This document shows positions 25,841 through 33,807 of a stretch of DNA of 64,000 nucleotides, piece by piece. The number at the start of each line of letters is the position of its first letter. Positions within the stretch are counted from its first letter, which is position 1. A program made the translations under genes and the position numbers. Source of the stretch: Bacteroidales bacterium (GTDB lineage: Bacteria > Bacteroidota > Bacteroidia > Bacteroidales > F082). The stretch is taken from contig JANJXG010000040.1 of NCBI GenBank assembly GCA_024709145.1, positions 22,216-86,215 of the forward strand. Direction: 5' to 3'. The notes below the pieces were generated by a model. The model searched no databases, was not told where the DNA came from, and saw only the letters and a list, made by a program, of their open reading frames with translations.

Positions 25841-26557
25841 ATGACCCGATTAAGCGTTAACATCAATAAGGTTGCTACTTTGCGCAATGCCCGGGGTGGG
25901 AATGTGCCTGATGTGCAGAAATTTGCAGTTGACTGCCAAAGGTATGGAGCTGAAGGTATTACGGTACATCCGAGGCCGGATCAAAGGCACATCACATTCA
26001 GAGATGTTGCTTTACTGAAGCCATTGATCAGTACAGAGTTTAATATTGAAGGCAATCCGTCAGAAGATTTCATCAAACTTGTTCTGGATACGAATCCTGA
26101 TCAGGTGACACTCGTTCCTGACGATCCAGGTCAGCTTACCTCTGATCATGGATGGAATACCATACGGCACAAACAATTTTTGAGAGAGGTGATTCAACGT
26201 TTTCATGATCAGGGAATCAGGGTTTCGATATTTGTTGATGCTGATGTTGAGATGGTTAAACATGCTGTTGAAACCGGAACTGATCGGATTGAACTTTATA
26301 CTGAACCTTATGCAACCAACTTTCCATTGAACCCACAGGGTGCAATTACAAATTTTGTACTGGCTGCAAAGGAAGCTGCCCTTCTTGGTCTCGGGATCAA
26401 TGCCGGTCATGACCTCAGTTTAGCAAATTTGAAGTACTTCTCCGACCACATTCCTGACTTACTCGAGGTTTCAATTGGGCATGCGCTGATAAGCGAGGCT
26501 CTTTATTTCGGAATCGAAAACACCATCCAAATGTACAGAAGGCAGTTGATGAAATGA
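25841..26557 (+). CDS. pdxJ: Pyridoxine 5'-phosphate synthase
   Basis: PdxJ condenses 3-amino-2-oxopropyl phosphate with deoxyxylulose phosphate to form pyridoxine 5'-phosphate. The protein of about 238 residues starts MTRLSVNINKVATLRNARGG and carries the conserved AEGITVHPRPDQRHI, FNIEGNP, VTLVPDDP, GINAGHDLSLANL and EVSIGHALISEAL stretches. The stop overlaps the trmO start by 4 bases, which suggests translational coupling. Confidence 0.96.
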   Translation: MTRLSVNINKVATLRNARGGNVPDVQKFAVDCQRYGAEGITVHPRPDQRHITFRDVALLKPLISTEFNIEGNPSEDFIKLVLDTNPDQVTLVPDDPGQLTSDHGWNTIRHKQFLREVIQRFHDQGIRVSIFVDADVEMVKHAVETGTDRIELYTEPYATNFPLNPQGAITNFVLAAKEAALLGLGINAGHDLSLANLKYFSDHIPDLLEVSIGHALISEALYFGIENTIQMYRRQLMK

Positions 26558-27000
26558 GGATGACAACTTTTTCGCCCATCGGAACGATCCATACACAGTT
26601 TACCGATCCTTTGGCTATGCCTGTTCAGTCAACCTTTGCCGAAAAAAGCATGATGGCCATGGCAGAAATTCGGGATGTCTTCATTGATGGACTTGTTGGT
26701 TTAGAGCATTTTACACATATCATCCTCGTGTATCAATTTCACCAGGCAAAAACGCCGGTTCTCATGCAACAAACCAATCTGACTGATCATGAATATGGAG
26801 TTTTTGCTACCCGAAATGCAAATAGACCCAATGCCATCGGAATTTCAATTGTCGAGTTAGTCAAAGTGGACGGAAATAAAATATATTTTAACCATGCTGA
26901 TATGCTGGATGGCTCACCTTTGCTGGACATCAAACCGTTTATTCCTGCCTTTGATCACCGTGAGGAGGCTGGCAACGGCTGGCTGGAAAAAAGCATTTAG
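26554..27000 (+). CDS. trmO: tRNA (N6-threonylcarbamoyladenosine37-N6)-methyltransferase, TrmO/YaeB type
   Basis: TrmO proteins add a methyl group to t6A37 in certain tRNAs using S-adenosylmethionine, through the TsaA-type beta-barrel domain. The 148 residues contain the family core GVFATRNANRPNAIGIS and the acid-rich MLDGSPLLDIKPF. It is shorter than the E. coli protein (about 235), lacking the extra C-terminal region, as is usual in many bacteria. It is coupled to pdxJ and ends 10 bases from a converging gene. Confidence 0.9.
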   Translation: MRMTTFSPIGTIHTQFTDPLAMPVQSTFAEKSMMAMAEIRDVFIDGLVGLEHFTHIILVYQFHQAKTPVLMQQTNLTDHEYGVFATRNANRPNAIGISIVELVKVDGNKIYFNHADMLDGSPLLDIKPFIPAFDHREEAGNGWLEKSI

Positions 27001-27010
27001 CTAACCTGGA

Positions 27011-28210
27011 TTAAAAATCGTCGTTGAGCAACCGTTTTTCACCTGATAAAGCTTGGATGGCTGAAATCTCCTGACTCACTTCGATCACTCCCTGGTAATT
27101 ATTGTCTGAGTCGCGCAGAGCAAAGTATTGAATCAGAATTTTTTGTCCCTTCATATTGATCCAGAATGAGGCCTCGTTTTTCCGTCCATTGCGGAAGTTT
27201 TCAATGATTTGGCGGACAATATGAACACTTTCGGGTGGGTGACAATTGTGAACATCGCGACCGATAATAGCCTTGCTTCTTGGAAAAATACGATGCGGAG
27301 GTTGAGAAAAAAACCTGACTTTATCCTGAGCGTCAACAAAGGTTAAATCAACAGGAAGATGGTTAAAGATAAGGATAAGCTGCTGTAAATTAACAAGTCC
27401 TGTTCCCATATCTATATACCCATCCAATAGATTGGTTTCATTCGGTTCCGGGAAGCCAATCAAGCTGTCAGGTTGAAAATAGGGAAATCCGATGGCCATG
27501 CATTCCGGGAGCAGGGTATTAAGCAGTTCGGAGTCAATGGTAGAATGGATGTAATGAAACAATATTTTTTCCTCCCGCAACCTGATGGCATAAATATTAA
27601 AATAGAGGTCACCAATGTGTTTGTTGAATGTCTTCAACTCAAAATTGCCAGCATTCAGCAGCTGTTTCACTTCTTTCATTTGCGTCCGAATGTCGTCATG
27701 AAAAGACCACATCATCTGCAGGCACCGAAAATTTGACCAATGCTTTTCGAGATGCGGAAAAACGATATTTTCTTTGATCGCATAATAGGATTCAAACTGC
27801 TGGATGGTATCAAAGTCGTCAGCGGCTTTCTCGATCAGGCTGGGAGTTGCATGTTGATTGAGTTCTTTAATGATCAACTTAAATTGTGCCATTAACTCAA
27901 TGAGCCTACGATTGTTTTGCTGCATAACCCAGATCAAACTGTTGGTTTCAGCGGCTACATCAGGGATATTTTGAAGTGTTTTACCTAAGACATTTAAAAA
28001 TTTATTGGTTGCGATTTTTAGTTTAGGTAAAGGATGATTTTCCCGCATCAATCTGTCAATCAGGTTTATAATATCTTCAGGCTGGGTTTGGTTAATAATT
28101 CTATCATGTTTTTTTATCTGATAAACAGCATTTTGCTGATGCATTACGGCCATGAAAACTTCGTAGAGGCCATCAACCCGTATTTGTTGGTGATTTGAAA
28201 TTTCTGACAT
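27011..28210 (-). CDS. DUF438 / hemerythrin-like / PAS domain protein
   Basis: The 399-residue cytoplasmic protein has an N-terminal DUF438 region (about 1-90), a hemerythrin-like four-helix region (about 115-255; ESYYAIKENIVFPHLEKH, WSFHDDIR and EEKILFHYIHS supply His, Glu and Asp that could hold a di-iron site) and a C-terminal PAS domain (about 275-385; FFSQPPHRIF, VHNCHPPESVHIV). This is the usual DUF438 architecture, proposed to sense or handle oxygen or nitric oxide. No output kinase or DNA-binding domain is attached. It lies 15 bases downstream of the M49 peptidase gene, so the two are probably one transcript. Confidence 0.9.
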   Translation of the reverse strand: MSEISNHQQIRVDGLYEVFMAVMHQQNAVYQIKKHDRIINQTQPEDIINLIDRLMRENHPLPKLKIATNKFLNVLGKTLQNIPDVAAETNSLIWVMQQNNRRLIELMAQFKLIIKELNQHATPSLIEKAADDFDTIQQFESYYAIKENIVFPHLEKHWSNFRCLQMMWSFHDDIRTQMKEVKQLLNAGNFELKTFNKHIGDLYFNIYAIRLREEKILFHYIHSTIDSELLNTLLPECMAIGFPYFQPDSLIGFPEPNETNLLDGYIDMGTGLVNLQQLILIFNHLPVDLTFVDAQDKVRFFSQPPHRIFPRSKAIIGRDVHNCHPPESVHIVRQIIENFRNGRKNEASFWINMKGQKILIQYFALRDSDNNYQGVIEVSQEISAIQALSGEKRLLNDDF

Positions 28211-28225
28211 GGTAGGATGGAGGAA

Positions 28226-30208
28226 CTAGTCGTTGATAAGAGGAAGAAATGAATAATTTCTGCTGTAATAGAGCATTTGTGCTGCAAAATCATCCGGATA
28301 GGAGATACTTACGTCCACAATTTTACCATCTTGTCTTTTAAGCTCTAGTTGTGGTTGAATAAATCCGGCAAAGGGCGCAATACCAAGCGATTTCCAGCGA
28401 GCCAATACCTCCTGATGAAGTAAAGGATCAATTTTTACTCCATAATTTTCAACCAGCTCACGGGCAGCTGCATAGTCTCCTTCTGACTTGATTCGCTGAA
28501 CCTCATTCAGCAGTATACCAAAAAGATGCCGCAATGCCTGATAGTCATTGATACGTAAATATGTCTTACTATCCAATTGAACTTTCTCGACTATATCTTG
28601 CTCCAGACCTTTTTCAAAAACCCAGGACGCTATCAGCTGCCTGTTTCGCATGTGACTCTCTTCGAGCACCTTACCAGGTTCAACTCTTACCAACTGTCGG
28701 ATTAAACCGCCTACCATAAAACTGTCGTAGGCTGCTTTGGCAGTTTCAGGGTCGTCAATTAATCCGGCTTCAATCAATTTCGGATCTGCGATAAAATACA
28801 GTGCAACGAGGTCTGCTCTGGCTTCCTCTATGGTATTGGAATAACTTTGAAGAGTTTCCTTTGGGGTGCCAACACCAGCCATCAGTTGTCCACTTCCATG
28901 TCCAATCACCTCATGTAAGCCTGTATGTAGTTTTGAAGCCAAAGCCCCAAACGCTTTGATTCTTTTCTGTTGATCGGGCAGAAAAAATGCCTCCAAGCTT
29001 CCGTTTGTTTTGGATGCCATTTCATATGCTTCTTCAATGTTTCCGAGGCTGACTGATTTTGAACCAAATTCAGACCTGATCCAATCGGCATTGGGCAAAT
29101 TAACACCAATCGGGGACGAAGGAGCATTGTCACCGGCCTCCACAACTGTATTAATTACCTTGTAACTTACACCTGCAGCATCCTGTCGCTTATGCTTTTC
29201 TTCAATCGGGGAGTGTTTTTCAAACCATGCTGCTAAAGCGCTGATTTGGCTGAAACGATTGCTGGATTCAACATCCCGAATGGATACCACAGACTGCCAT
29301 GTGCCATGATAACCCAGCGGGTCGCCATACACTTCAATAAATCCATTCACGAAATCCACCATTGAATCTGTATCTTTCACCCAATCAATACTGTAAGCAT
29401 CAAAGATTGCCAAATCACCACTTTCGTAGAACGTAATAAGCTTGGTGATTATTTCTTTTTGGAGATCGTTGTCGGCATACTGCTTTGCTTTTTCGAGTTG
29501 GATAACTATCTTGCGTATTGCCTTACCATACCTGCCGTCAGCTTTGTAGACAACTTCTTTTATTTGACCATTTTCCTTTATAAGTTTGCTGTTCAAACCC
29601 CAGGAAACAGGGCGAAGTGGATCAGGATTTATTTTAGATTGATAGAAATCAACCACTTCCTGCTGTGTTAAGTTTTCGTAGAAATTACAGGATGAACCTG
29701 CAACAAGATCAGTGCCATCAGCCTGTTCCACTCTTTTGGGTGACACATTTGGGTTAAATAACTGGTCCGAGAGGAAGTCAATCAGTTCTTTCTTCGAAAG
29801 TGAATTAAAATCCGGAAGCTGCGATTCCGGAATAGAATGCAGAACAACTTCAAACCACTTTTGACTAAAGGAGGGACTTAGTTTTTCAGTGGAATAATGA
29901 TGATGAATGCCATTCGAAAACCAGAATTGCTTTAGATATTGGTAAAAACGGATTGCTTCTTCCGCGTGACTGTTGTGATCAATATGTGTATAAACTAATT
30001 CCAGTACATTTCTAATCAATAAGTTATATTTATAGTTTTGATCATATACAATGTCTCTGCCTGACAGTGCAGCCTGATAAAGATACCAGATCATGCACTT
30101 TTGATTGTATTCAAGTTTTTCAAAACCATCAACATAATACCTTAAGATACGGATGTCGGCAAACTGTTCTGTTTGCCATTTAAAATCATATGGAGCTTTT
30201 GTTGTCAT
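28226..30208 (-). CDS. M49 family dipeptidyl-peptidase III-like metallopeptidase
   Basis: The zinc motif is HEVIGH (residues about 430-435), and the second ligand motif EEARADLVALYF follows about 25 residues later; together these are diagnostic of the M49 DPP III family. The length of about 660 matches Bacteroidota homologues. No signal peptide or lipobox is visible with the ATG at 30208, so it should be cytoplasmic; a TTG six bases upstream would only add two residues. DPP III removes dipeptides from oligopeptide N-termini. Homologues in databases are sometimes mislabelled dihydrofolate reductase. A -7 box lies just upstream. Confidence 0.93.
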   Translation of the reverse strand: MTTKAPYDFKWQTEQFADIRILRYYVDGFEKLEYNQKCMIWYLYQAALSGRDIVYDQNYKYNLLIRNVLELVYTHIDHNSHAEEAIRFYQYLKQFWFSNGIHHHYSTEKLSPSFSQKWFEVVLHSIPESQLPDFNSLSKKELIDFLSDQLFNPNVSPKRVEQADGTDLVAGSSCNFYENLTQQEVVDFYQSKINPDPLRPVSWGLNSKLIKENGQIKEVVYKADGRYGKAIRKIVIQLEKAKQYADNDLQKEIITKLITFYESGDLAIFDAYSIDWVKDTDSMVDFVNGFIEVYGDPLGYHGTWQSVVSIRDVESSNRFSQISALAAWFEKHSPIEEKHKRQDAAGVSYKVINTVVEAGDNAPSSPIGVNLPNADWIRSEFGSKSVSLGNIEEAYEMASKTNGSLEAFFLPDQQKRIKAFGALASKLHTGLHEVIGHGSGQLMAGVGTPKETLQSYSNTIEEARADLVALYFIADPKLIEAGLIDDPETAKAAYDSFMVGGLIRQLVRVEPGKVLEESHMRNRQLIASWVFEKGLEQDIVEKVQLDSKTYLRINDYQALRHLFGILLNEVQRIKSEGDYAAARELVENYGVKIDPLLHQEVLARWKSLGIAPFAGFIQPQLELKRQDGKIVDVSISYPDDFAAQMLYYSRNYSFLPLIND

Positions 30209-30224
30209 AAGCAATAATCTGCAG

Positions 30225-30232
30225 CAAATTTA
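30225..30232 (-). promoter_or_regulatory. Predicted -7 box for the M49 peptidase-DUF438 unit
   Basis: The minus strand reads TAAATTTG, an exact TAnnTTTG match 16 bases before the start at 30208. The upstream M3 gene ends in a strong terminator, which supports a separate promoter here. Confidence 0.55.
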
Positions 30233-30270
30233 GCCAAAATGCTAATGAGTCATGGAAGTTGGCATTTTGG

Positions 30271-30304
30271 AAAAAAAACACCGGCCGAATTTAACAGCCG
30301 GTGT
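30271..30304 (-). terminator. Intrinsic terminator of the M3 peptidase gene
   Basis: An eight-base stem, ACACCGGC at 30278-30285 and GCCGGTGT at 30297-30304, is followed on the minus strand by T8. It starts 20 bases after the stop codon of the M3 gene. Confidence 0.9.
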
Positions 30305-30324
30305 CTTTATTAAATTGTATCGTA

Positions 30325-32433
30325 TTATCTCAAACCCCTTTTCTTCAGCAGAGCATTTTGGTCGGGTTCTTTGCCGCGGAAAGCGACATAGAGTGCCATC
30401 GGATCTTCTGTTCCACCCTTTTCAAGAATATTTTTACGGAATAAAGCGGCAGTTTCCTGGTCAAACAAACTCTTTTCCTTAAAAGCCTCAAAGGCATCGG
30501 CGTCAAGTACTTCTGACCAGATGTAACTGTAATAACCAGCAGAATATCCACCCGAAAAGACGTGACTAAAATAAGTGCTTCTGTATCTGACAACGATTTC
30601 AGGAATGATGCCTGTTTTGGCAAGTGATTCTTTTTCAAAACTTTCAACATCGAGTTCAACATTGGTTGTCACCGTATGCCAATGCATATCAAGAATCGCG
30701 GCTGCCAGAAATTCTGTCATGGCAAAGCCTTGATTAAATGTGCCGCTATTGATCATTTTTTGAACAAGGGCATCTGGAATCAGCTCATTGGTTTGGTGAT
30801 GTCTTGCAAAAAGAGCAAGAACTTCTGGTTCAGGAGCCCAGTTTTCCATGATTTGCGATGGTAGTTCAACAAAATCGCGTGGCACAGAAGTGCCGCTCAG
30901 GCTGCTGTATGTGGTGTTGGCAAGTAACCCATGGAGTGCATGACCAAATTCGTGGAAGATGGTTTCAACTTCATCCCAACTGAGCAAGGCTGGTTGGTCA
31001 CCTTGAGGTGCTGTAAAATTATAATTTGTTGTTATAATGGGTGTTACCTTTTTGCCATTGTCAACATATTCCTTTCGGAAACTGCTCATCCAGGCACCTC
31101 CACGTTTACTTTCACGTGGATAATAGTCCATATAAAGTATCCCGATGTGTGTTTGATCCGCTTCCTGAACTTCATAAACTTCCACATCCGGATGATACTT
31201 TGGCAGGTCGTTTCTTTGTATAAATTTCAAACCCCATAATTTGTTTGCTACTGCAAAAACACCATCTCTCACATTTTCGAGCTTAAAATATGGTCGCAGT
31301 TGTTCTTCATCCAGATCAAATTTTTCTTTTCTTAATTTCTCAGCATAGTACCACCAATCCCAGGGTTCAAGCTTGAAATTACTACCAGTTTTGTTAATCA
31401 TTGCCTGGAGCTGAGATGCTTCTCTGGTTGCCATTTCAACGGCTGGTTTCATCAGCTTATCCAAAAATGCGTTAACAGTAGCCGGGTTGCCGGCCATATT
31501 TTGCTCAAGAATAAAATCAGCATGGGTTTCGTATCCCAGCAATTTTGCTCTTTCATAACGTAAGGCAACTGTTCGGCTGATGATTTTCTTGTTGTCGTAT
31601 TCGTCGTCGTGGTTGCCTCTTGATATGTAGGCCTTAAAGATTTGCTCACGTAAGGCACGGTTGTCGGCAAACTGCAGAAAGGGGAAAATGCTGGGGCTAT
31701 GCAAGGTGAACATCCATTTGCCTTCTTTCCCTACTTTTGCAGCGGCACCGGCGGCAGCAAGTTTCATATTGTCCGGTAATCCTGTAAGTTGGCTGCTATC
31801 GTCTACAATCAGCTGGTACTTATTGGTTTCTGCCAGGAGATTTTCGCCAAAACGAAGCGAAAGAATCGATAATTCTTCGTTGACTTTACGCAATTTTTCC
31901 TGGTCATCAAGGTTTAGGTTTGCGCCACCACGGACGAATCTCTTATAGGTTTTTTCCAGAAGCATGGCTTGTTCTGGATTTAATGAGAGCTGATCACGCA
32001 TATCATAAACCGCCTTGATTCGCTTAAACAAAACAGGGTTCAGGCTGATATCATCGTTGTGTTTTGACATGAGCGGAGATAGCGTCCTTGCAATGGACTG
32101 CATTGAATCGTTTGTTAGCGATCCATTCAAATTAAAGAAAACGCTGCTTACTTTTGTCAACAATGCTCCGCTTTTTTCAAGAGCTTCAATGGTATTGGAG
32201 AAATCAGCCGGATTTACATTATTAGTAATATCCTCTATTTCAATCATTTGATCACGCATTCCCTGTTCAAACGCTGGCAAATAGTCACCCAACTCAATGC
32301 TTTCAAAGGGCGGAATTTCATAGGGTGTTGTGTAATCTGTGAGCAGGGGATTTACTCGTTCCATGGTCTTTGTGGTTTGTTTGCAGGCAGCCAGCTGGAG
32401 CATAACTACGGCAAATATCAGAATTTTTCTCAT
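30325..32433 (-). CDS. M3 family metallopeptidase lipoprotein (peptidyl-dipeptidase Dcp-like)
   Basis: The 702-residue protein carries the M3 zinc motif HEFGHALHGLL near residue 495 and the C-terminal FSGGYSAGYYSYIWSEVLDADAF stretch of thimet-type peptidases. The N-terminus is a lipoprotein signal (MRKILIFAVVMLQLAAC), so it should be anchored in a membrane facing the periplasm. Dcp enzymes release dipeptides from the C-terminus of oligopeptides, complementing the aminodipeptidase encoded next to it. The gene has its own terminator, and a possible promoter overlapped by a long inverted repeat. Confidence 0.94.
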   Translation of the reverse strand: MRKILIFAVVMLQLAACKQTTKTMERVNPLLTDYTTPYEIPPFESIELGDYLPAFEQGMRDQMIEIEDITNNVNPADFSNTIEALEKSGALLTKVSSVFFNLNGSLTNDSMQSIARTLSPLMSKHNDDISLNPVLFKRIKAVYDMRDQLSLNPEQAMLLEKTYKRFVRGGANLNLDDQEKLRKVNEELSILSLRFGENLLAETNKYQLIVDDSSQLTGLPDNMKLAAAGAAAKVGKEGKWMFTLHSPSIFPFLQFADNRALREQIFKAYISRGNHDDEYDNKKIISRTVALRYERAKLLGYETHADFILEQNMAGNPATVNAFLDKLMKPAVEMATREASQLQAMINKTGSNFKLEPWDWWYYAEKLRKEKFDLDEEQLRPYFKLENVRDGVFAVANKLWGLKFIQRNDLPKYHPDVEVYEVQEADQTHIGILYMDYYPRESKRGGAWMSSFRKEYVDNGKKVTPIITTNYNFTAPQGDQPALLSWDEVETIFHEFGHALHGLLANTTYSSLSGTSVPRDFVELPSQIMENWAPEPEVLALFARHHQTNELIPDALVQKMINSGTFNQGFAMTEFLAAAILDMHWHTVTTNVELDVESFEKESLAKTGIIPEIVVRYRSTYFSHVFSGGYSAGYYSYIWSEVLDADAFEAFKEKSLFDQETAALFRKNILEKGGTEDPMALYVAFRGKEPDQNALLKKRGLR

Positions 32434-32467
32434 GAGAATTGTGGTTTTGGCCAGTAAAATTAACCAG

Positions 32468-32503
32468 CAAACCTAAAACTAAACTTCAAAGTTAAGTTTT
32501 AGG
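32468..32503 (-). promoter_or_regulatory. Possible promoter overlapped by a 14-bp inverted repeat upstream of the M3 peptidase
   Basis: The minus strand has TAGGTTTG (32468-32475), matching TAnnTTTG. Starting inside it is an inverted repeat, CCTAAAACT-A-AACTT against AAGTT-A-AGTTTTAGG (32472-32503), 14 paired bases around one A-A mismatch with a two-base centre. It could be an operator or an RNA hairpin ending the upstream thioredoxin transcript; there is no T-run, so a terminator is less likely. Confidence 0.4.
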
Positions 32504-32567
32504 CCTGCCTAATTAAGCGAACGGAAGCTTTCCTGTTCCGTTTTACTGTCAATTCAATTCCAATAAG

Positions 32568-33167
32568 TTATTTTTTGAATTTTATACCGCAACCAATTGC
32601 TTTTGTAGAGGCAACAGCCACGTCTTTTCCCTGAAGCAAAGCATCAACAGCTGCTTCAACATAGCGTTCTGACGTTGAGGCGGCATCTTCGTAATTGTTG
32701 TCGATGGCACCAATATATTTTACAATCAAGTCATCTTTCTCTTTTTGAAGCACATAAACATGAGGGGTTCGTGTTGCTCCGTATTGTTTGGCAACTTTTT
32801 GGTCAGTATCGAGTAAATAGTGGTAGGGCAGCCTTTTTTCTTTGCTTCTTTCGATCATTTTCGAAAAACTGTCCTTTGGTTGTACAAGAGAATCATTGGG
32901 GTTTAAGGCGATAACCGGATAACCAAGTGGGCGGTATTTGTTACTCAGTGCGATTTTACGATCTTCATAAGCAACAGAATAGGGACAACTATTACAAGTA
33001 AAAATGATGATAAACCCTTTTGCATCAGGGAAATCCGTCATCGACACCATGTTACCATCCACATTTAGTAGTTTAAAATCAGTAGCTTTGCTTCCAGGTG
33101 AGTAACCCTGGGAGTAACCAATAACGATGAAAAACATCATTACGCTCGATAGAAAAACTTTTTTCAT
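32568..33167 (-). CDS. Exported thioredoxin-fold protein (peroxiredoxin-like)
   Basis: The 199-residue protein has a signal peptide (MKKVFLSSVMMFFIVIGYSQ) and an AhpC/TlpA-like fold: DFKLLNVDGNMVSM, then FTCNSCPYSVAYEDR with a CxxC active site (CNSC), then TRTPHVYVL with the cis-Pro. It probably acts as a periplasmic thiol-disulfide protein; CNSC differs from the reductive CxPC type. Its start overlaps the stop of the upstream TlpA-like gene (ATGA), so the two are coupled. Confidence 0.88.
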   Translation of the reverse strand: MKKVFLSSVMMFFIVIGYSQGYSPGSKATDFKLLNVDGNMVSMTDFPDAKGFIIIFTCNSCPYSVAYEDRKIALSNKYRPLGYPVIALNPNDSLVQPKDSFSKMIERSKEKRLPYHYLLDTDQKVAKQYGATRTPHVYVLQKEKDDLIVKYIGAIDNNYEDAASTSERYVEAAVDALLQGKDVAVASTKAIGCGIKFKK

Positions 33168-33676
33168 TGTTTGTGAGTGTTTAAGAGTTTAAGAATGATT
33201 TGATTAAGTTCATCAAAAGTATATTGTCCTTCTTTGAAAATCCTTTGGTGCCCGAAAAGAATCAGCGTGGCTGGTATGGCACCTGTCCAGTTTGAATCTA
33301 TTTGAGAAATCCATTTATTTGCATCTGGTTCGTATAAGTGAATTACCTGTGATTTAAGTTGATTTCTTTCAATGAAAGGAATCAGACGGGTCTCCTTCAT
33401 CCGCTGAAAGTCGAGGCTTGCCAGCATTACTTTAACTTTTTGATCTTTAAAAGTTTCATGAATTTTTTCAAAATAGGGTAGTTCCTCAACGCACGGGGCA
33501 CACCAGGTAGCCCAAAAATTAATGACAAGGATGCTGTCATTTTTGTTTTGAAAGAAACCTGAAAATGTATTGAAGTCAACAGTCCGGACAGTTGCATCTT
33601 GTCCGGTTAGCCGCCCTGACAAAGACAACATGCTTATCAAAAGTAAAATTCTACCGGGTTTGATTAAATATTCCAT
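33164..33676 (-). CDS. TlpA/ResA-like thiol-disulfide oxidoreductase
   Basis: The start at 33676 (MEYLIKPGRILLLISML) gives a signal peptide; an in-frame ATG nine codons upstream is less likely. The active site is WATWCAPCVEELPYF, the WCxPC type of reducing periplasmic oxidoreductases that keep haem-binding cysteines of apocytochrome c reduced. AIPATLILFGHQ holds the cis-Pro. The CcsBA gene lies just upstream on the same strand, but a terminator separates them, so the link is by neighbourhood rather than one transcript. Confidence 0.9.
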   Translation of the reverse strand: MEYLIKPGRILLLISMLSLSGRLTGQDATVRTVDFNTFSGFFQNKNDSILVINFWATWCAPCVEELPYFEKIHETFKDQKVKVMLASLDFQRMKETRLIPFIERNQLKSQVIHLYEPDANKWISQIDSNWTGAIPATLILFGHQRIFKEGQYTFDELNQIILKLLNTHKQ

Positions 33677-33751
33677 GAAGACTAAACAGCAGCATTTGGT
33701 CAAATGTTCAACTTAGTATAGAGATTATTGTGACACAAGTCAAATCAGGCT

Positions 33752-33790
33752 AAAAAAAATCCCGGAAACCTGGTCAGGTTGTCCGGGATT
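33752..33790 (-). terminator. Intrinsic terminator of the CcsBA gene
   Basis: AATCCCGG at 33758-33765 pairs with CCGGGATT at 33783-33790, and the loop holds a further short pairing (ACCTG with CAGGT). On the minus strand it is followed by T8. It lies 17 bases after the stop at 33808. Confidence 0.9.
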
Positions 33791-33807
33791 CAAGAATGTT
33801 ACATAAC

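Noticed and set aside
28226..30208. Dihydrofolate reductase as a name for this gene
   Set aside because: The zinc motif HEVIGH and EEARAD show an M49 peptidase; the real folA is at 55446-55961.
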